NCBI GenBank assembly: GCA_003864495.1
Contig: ML133401.1
Location: 930,001 to 994,000, forward strand
Direction: 5' to 3'
From: Nemopilema nomurai
Lineage: Eukaryota > Cnidaria > Scyphozoa > Rhizostomeae > Rhizostomatidae
DNA length: 64,000 bases
A program made the position numbers and the translations under genes. How positions within the stretch are numbered: the first letter of the stretch is position 1; every line of letters begins with the position of its first letter. Of the stretch, positions 59,358 to 64,000 are shown one piece after another. The notes beneath the pieces were generated by a model. It saw only the letters and a list, made by a program, of their open reading frames with translations, was not told the DNA's origin and ran no database searches.

Positions 59358-61826
59358 TAAGACTACACAATGAAAATGAATACTGGCAGGTGAACCATTT
59401 TAAGCGGTCGTGGGAAGTGACTCCCTCACCAAAGTGTTTGATAAATAGTTCAATGTCCTGTAATTGGAATGTTTTGCACCGCTTTGACACTTTGCTAGCA
59501 AAACATCATTTACTGGTGGGAGCATCATCTGCCACCGTTTCTTGCAAAGGACAATGGAAGGTAGAATATTCCACTTTTTGATTACTTATTTTCACCTTAA
59601 GCTAAAAATTGCGACAAAAGCTTTTGAAAAAATATGTTATCAATAATGCAGAACATACAAGCCTTCGAAAGGGAAAAGTAGCTACCAACAAGTTGAGATA
59701 TTTTCACACGAAACTGCTAGCATTAAGAGCAATCCGATCTGTGTTGCACATACAGGTGTTAATGAGAGTCAGCTGGTTCTCTCTGCAACTTGACTTCCAT
59801 GAATTTCAATCATTGTGCTTGCAAACCCTTCGTAGAAAGGAGCCATTTATTCTAACATTGTAGTAACTACTGAGGCAGTAACTACAGAGTTTGTCGACTT
59901 TTCAAATTTCTGAATTCAACAGCAATAGACTTCCAAACTTTTGATAAAAAGAGACCTATTCTTTATAAAGAACCTTCTGAAAATAACAAAGATGTAACCA
60001 AAACATGCTCCACCTCGAAAGTAGTTCTACATTACTCTTCAGGATATCGAAAACACTAGATCGCAACTAGCTATTTATTCTGTCAGCTTTTGGTTATTTT
60101 CCGACGTTTGCATATTCTGAGCAGTGTCGGACGAAAAAGTCCTTTAAGTATGCAAGAAGTGGTTCCGCTATTACTGGCTATTGTGAATTTTGGAATTATT
60201 ACTTAGTTTCTGTGTCTATCTTTGCATATATTTTTAAAAATATTTATTGCTATATTTTGTAAAAAATTGGCATTTCTAATCAAAAGCATTGGTTCTTCAC
60301 TTCAAGCTCTGATTGCATTCCTGTACGTGAGAGGCCAGGTGGAGAAGAAGACTTGTGCAGAGGCATGAGAAAAGGAGAGGAAGATAATTTGCGCTGTAAA
60401 CAAACCGGACATGGCAACATTTAGAAAACATGGCATTTCGGATCAAAATCGCACAAATTTCGAGAAAAAAAGTCGATTTGATACGATGGTGGAAAAACTT
60501 GGAAACGAGTCACAGACTGTAGATGCCCATGATGATTTAGATGACGTCACAGCCTGTAGATGCCCAGTAAGTTGCTGCTCTCTAGAGGAGTTTCCAAGCA
60601 ATGCAACTCTTAAATGAACACTTCTTTTCATGTCTCCGTAGCTTAATGCTGGCCTTTATATGAGCACACTACAGCCAACTAGTGCTGGCTTAGGCCCCCA
60701 GTTTGGCTGAACAAGTCATGAGTTGCAGGAAGAAGATGGAAAACAGAACCTCTGCATTCCCATAGCGCCTATCAAACTTATGAGCTAACATGTGGTTGCT
60801 AAATACTACTTCTACGGTTGTTCCTATTTGGAATTAGGGGCTGAAAGGTCTCCAAACCAACCTTGCTTCAAACAAAATAGGTCTTAGATTTTTGTAAGTA
60901 AATCCATGGAACAACAAGTGAGATTCTGAAGAGCGAATACATGGAACCATGATGAGCTGCAGTAGGGTAGAGCAGCAAAAGAGACGCATTGTCCCTAATT
61001 TTGGCTTTAATATAAATTTTTGGCTTAGGCCTTTTCCAAATATATAGCTTGCGATCTCTTGGTCTATCGGTAGGTAATGCCTTTTAGCACGATATTCATA
61101 AAACAGGCAAATTGAAGGACCAGAGTAGAGAGAAATAAAGGCAAGAATATCCAAACTCCAGAGGACTAAGATACATATTTTAAGATACATGTGATGACAA
61201 TGCTATGGTAAATTTTTTATCGTCATCTTTATCACCCTTAAGAGACTGTTACATAGATGTATACTTTGAAGCCCGTGGTGAATATATTTGCAGAAATGTC
61301 GATTAATATTATGCTAAAATCAACTACGTCATATAAATTAGTGCTTAACATTGATAAATACAACATCCAACTTTGTGAACCTGGAAGACATAACGATAAC
61401 AATGAAACAATAACAGAATAAAAATGAAGATAAGGATCTCTGACGATTTGAAAAAGGAAATAGAGCTCCCGTACCGCATTAGATGCATTGAAGTTCAAGA
61501 TATAAAGTCTTTATATGTCAAATAAGGCTTGACCTCATATGGCAACTAGATGTGGGGGGGGGGGCACAGTAATGAGTTCGGGGTTCTAGTTAAGGCCTTT
61601 TCCATTAGAGTGCTTATTTCATTACATCAAAAGATTCTTCTAGGTTAAGTTGTTTACTCCATGATGCTTTTTGGTGCCACTCTGTAAAGAACTTTTTCCA
61701 AGAGTAAAGTTATTGACCATTTTAAAAAAATCCAAGTACAAGAAAAGGAAAATTAAGCATGTTCTCCGTTTTTCTAATTTTCTTAAAGGCGAATTCAGTG
61801 AAGCAGATCTTTACCCACCTGTAAGG
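59358..61826. other. Intergenic; possible lone first exon at 60411
   Basis: Mostly AT-rich sequence with dispersed repeat B and a poly-G run (about 61553-61565). A frame starting ATG 60411 runs in good codons to about 60566, where GTAAGT could act as a donor. No domain and no partner exon were found, so I do not call a gene. Confidence 0.35.
60070..60195 (+). repeat. Dispersed repeat B, copy 2
   Basis: Collinear with 26152-26271; see that entry for the shared blocks. Confidence 0.7.
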
Positions 61827-64000
61827 CTAAGGTTTACAGACTTTGCAACTGATCTTACAGTTTTCTTTCATGTACAGCGGGTTTCTGTCACACTCGCCAG
61901 ATTGTGCCCAGAGGCTACATTCCCCGACGGAATCAAGACAACCTGTAGTAATTAAAGTCTTATAGATAAAATGAAATGAAAATCAAAATTGATTGCAGAA
62001 GCATTTCTGTTGACAAAAATGACAGAAAGACTCGTAGAAGGCGGTGTTACTCAGTTTTGAATTTACTCATTCAATTTTGTCCCCTTAAGAACATTTCAAA
62101 TATAATTAAGTGAATGTCTTTCGATTCAGTTACCTAGCATTAATGTAGGTAGATACTTCGTGATCAAAGACAATAATGAATAACTTGCTACGTTATAGAG
62201 TTTGACTATAGAGTTGTCATAGGATGACACTTGCTAGAAGATGACATACTTTTGCAAGATTTGCAGCAGTTTGTCCACATCCACTCGCCATTATGGGTGC
62301 AACCATAGTCTTTAGTGAAGCCTGCGCATTGCGTTGCCCCGTATGTGTCTACAGTGCATGACCCCATACCTCAAAGAAACAAAGAAGGTTAAACATGCCA
62401 TGGTCCTTCTAGCTGGCCAATGCAGTTTGGGCTTGTCATTTTTGTGACATTTGTGTAGTTGCCATATTGGCAAATCGCTTGAATGTAATGAAGCAAGAGT
62501 TCGTTTAACAGAAGACCTTTTATTTCTGATGTTGGTTAGAACGATCAACCAGCGTGGGTTTCTCAAAAGGTTCTCATATAAAAAACGGTCCATACAAATT
62601 AATGTCAATAATCTTCTTATGTTTTCTCAAGGGCTTTTGGTGCCTTGGAGAGTAAAACAGCTTTTCTATTTACGGATCTGAACATTGAAATATAATACTG
62701 TGACCCTAACAAAGTCTTTTGTATTTCAAATCTTCATATCATACGCAAATATGTCAACACTTTTCAGATAACTTTGAGAACATGTTGTGGAAACACACAA
62801 ACAAACGCTAAGGGGCATTTAGAGCAGTCCTGTTTTGCCATAGTTCTGCGAAGGAGGAACAAGAAGAATGAGGAGAGAGTCCATTGAGATTTCTGTGTAC
62901 TCACTTCCTGAGCAGGAGCTGCAGCAACTTCGGAGCATCCATAAAGGATTCTTGTGGCACTCCCCTGACTTGGCCCAGCTGGCGCAATTGGTATTCAGAT
63001 CCTTGCATGCTGTTCAGGGAGAACACAAGAGGTTTTTTGCTCGGTTCGGTAAACAAGCTTAAAAAGGAAGGCCTAGATGCAACTCTTTTATAAGCAGAAA
63101 CAAAATGGTAGTCGCTAGGCACGAAGCATACGTGGAACAAACTATGGCAAACTTAAAATAGCCGAGAGTGGAATGGTAAAGACAGTTGATATGAGAAGAA
63201 TTTTGAGCCCAAGGAATTGCACTGAAAGAGACTGGACGCGCGCAAATGCATTTGGTTACCACGTACCGAAACGATTTTGAAGAACATATGAAAAGTATTC
63301 GTATGACAAACTCACTTTCTAATCCAGGCGTACATTTGCCGTTATCAATGAAAACATCATCGATTGCTATGTCTGATGCAGGCGAGTAACCAATTTTCCC
63401 CTCAATTTCGATCTACATAAGGAAAAAGCATTCCAACGGACAACAGGTCAACAAACTGAATCACACAACAATACAGCCTAAAAAAAATTCTATTGTGTTC
63501 CGACATGCGATGAGATTGAAAAAATGACAATGTGTTATGTGAGAGAAAGTGCCCTTTTCTATCTTGTAAAACTGAATGCATCAAAAGAGTTTGGTAATTA
63601 AGCATAGGAAACGACCACACATAATTGGGAGGTGTTAAATAGGCAGTTAGTGGGGGGTCGTTCCTTGGAGACGTATACCCTGGGTACCAGACCCTCTATT
63701 TTCTGATACATAGTGGGTCTGGTACCCAGGGTAGGAGACGTAGCAGCATGTATGGGAAGGGGCAAATGAACAGAATTGAGGGAGCAAAGCAAGGATAGAA
63801 AAGTTAAGGGTAATCGCAGTGGTAGAATGAGAAGTGGGCAGCAGAGGTGGGGGAAACCCCGAATATTGGATTATCTTACCTGGTACAACTCTGTGCTATC
63901 CAAAAGAGTGACCGCCGCAGGATTCCAGTAGTTTCCTTGGTGGCCCGACCTTTCCCACAACTGTATGGTCGATCCCGACTTGTAGCGAAGCCTCACGATT
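61827..64000 (-). CDS. Secreted MAM-ShKT-ShKT protein, 3' part
   Basis: Partial gene; its 5' exons lie right of the window. Four exons read on the minus strand: 63880-64000 (open), 63316-63412, 62250-62369 and 61827-61942 (TAG at 61829-61827), with GT..AG borders and agreeing phases (0, 1, 1). The first two make the end of a MAM domain: STIQLWERSGHQGNYWNPA, then SDIAIDDVFIDNGKC with the family's closing Cys. Each of the last two encodes one ShKT (SXC) domain with its Cys set: exon 3 around GATQCAGF..GCTHNGEWMW, exon 4 around LYMKENCKISCKVC. MAM domains mediate adhesion or sit beside secreted enzymes. ShKT domains occur in toxins but also in many ordinary secreted proteins, so a toxin role is not implied. 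Confidence 0.85.
63667..63742. mobile_element. 58-bp perfect-hairpin insertion with 9-bp duplication
   Basis: A 19-bp arm (TACCCTGGGTACCAGACCC, 63676-63694) and its exact inverse (63715-63733) enclose a 20-nt centre. Immediately outside, GGAGACGTA occurs on both sides in direct order (63667-63675 and 63734-63742). This is the form of a transposon-like insertion with a 9-bp target duplication. It lies in an intron of the MAM-ShKT gene. Confidence 0.75.

Noticed and set aside
60411..60617. Possible first exon with a GTAAGT donor at 60567
   Set aside because: No partner exon or domain found; kept only as a remark on the intergenic entry.
61827..62369. A free ShK-type toxin gene
   Set aside because: The ShKT exons are in phase with a MAM domain exon, so they belong to a larger secreted protein; nothing shows a toxin precursor.
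1..64000. CRISPR arrays, bacterial operons, rRNA genes
   Set aside because: None seen; introns and gene families show the DNA is from an animal nucleus.

Overview
The window is eukaryotic DNA from an animal. Genes are split by many short introns with GT..AG borders, intergenic DNA is AT-rich and full of DNA transposons and MITEs, and the proteins look metazoan. A secreted MAM plus double ShKT protein, one-exon class A GPCR and SLC22 genes, and abundant hAT debris fit a cnidarian, probably an anthozoan. That assignment is inference from gene content only.

Layout, left to right. (1) 114-2042, +: last four exons of an ER-type GH47 alpha-1,2-mannosidase (MAN1B1-like), cut by the left edge. (2) 3086-5920, -: V-ATPase subunit G in three exons, with a decayed Tc1/mariner element in intron 1. 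(3) 6070-7758, +: one-exon dolichol kinase (DOLK), head to head with subunit G. (4) 7.8-18.3 kb: a transposon graveyard with a palindromic MITE, a tRNA-derived relic, a hAT with recognisable termini, and a ZMYM1/DUF4371-type hAT split by a hAT that holds another hAT that holds a TA-flanked MITE. (5) 18507-20057, +: one-exon SLC22-type transporter. (6) 22812-23922, +: two-exon FAXC-like GST-fold protein. (7) 24736-49229, -: RAD50. I reconstructed 34 exons whose phases all agree; they sum to 3948 nt (1315 aa), from the Walker A exon through the zinc-hook exon to the Walker B exon. (8) Inside the RAD50 intron at 37864-40860: an intact + strand ORF for a CRESS-DNA-virus-type Rep protein (38230-39234), meeting tail to tail, with a 32-bp overlap, an intact - strand ORF for a zinc-finger protein (39203-40207). 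(9) 49.3-55.3 kb: no convincing gene, several repeats. (10) 55351-56493, +: one-exon divergent class A GPCR. (11) 56.5-61.8 kb: repeats and a hAT relic. (12) 61827-64000, -: 3' exons of a secreted MAM-ShKT-ShKT protein, cut by the right edge.

MAN1B1 and DOLK both serve N-glycosylation (glycan trimming and dolichyl phosphate supply); the other neighbours have no evident shared pathway. The most unusual locus is the intron-borne Rep plus zinc-finger pair. The Rep helicase carries every expected motif, while the HUH nickase motifs look lost, which suggests a captured and perhaps repurposed viral or plasmid replication gene. All calls come from reading the sequence and from family knowledge; no database search or computation was run.
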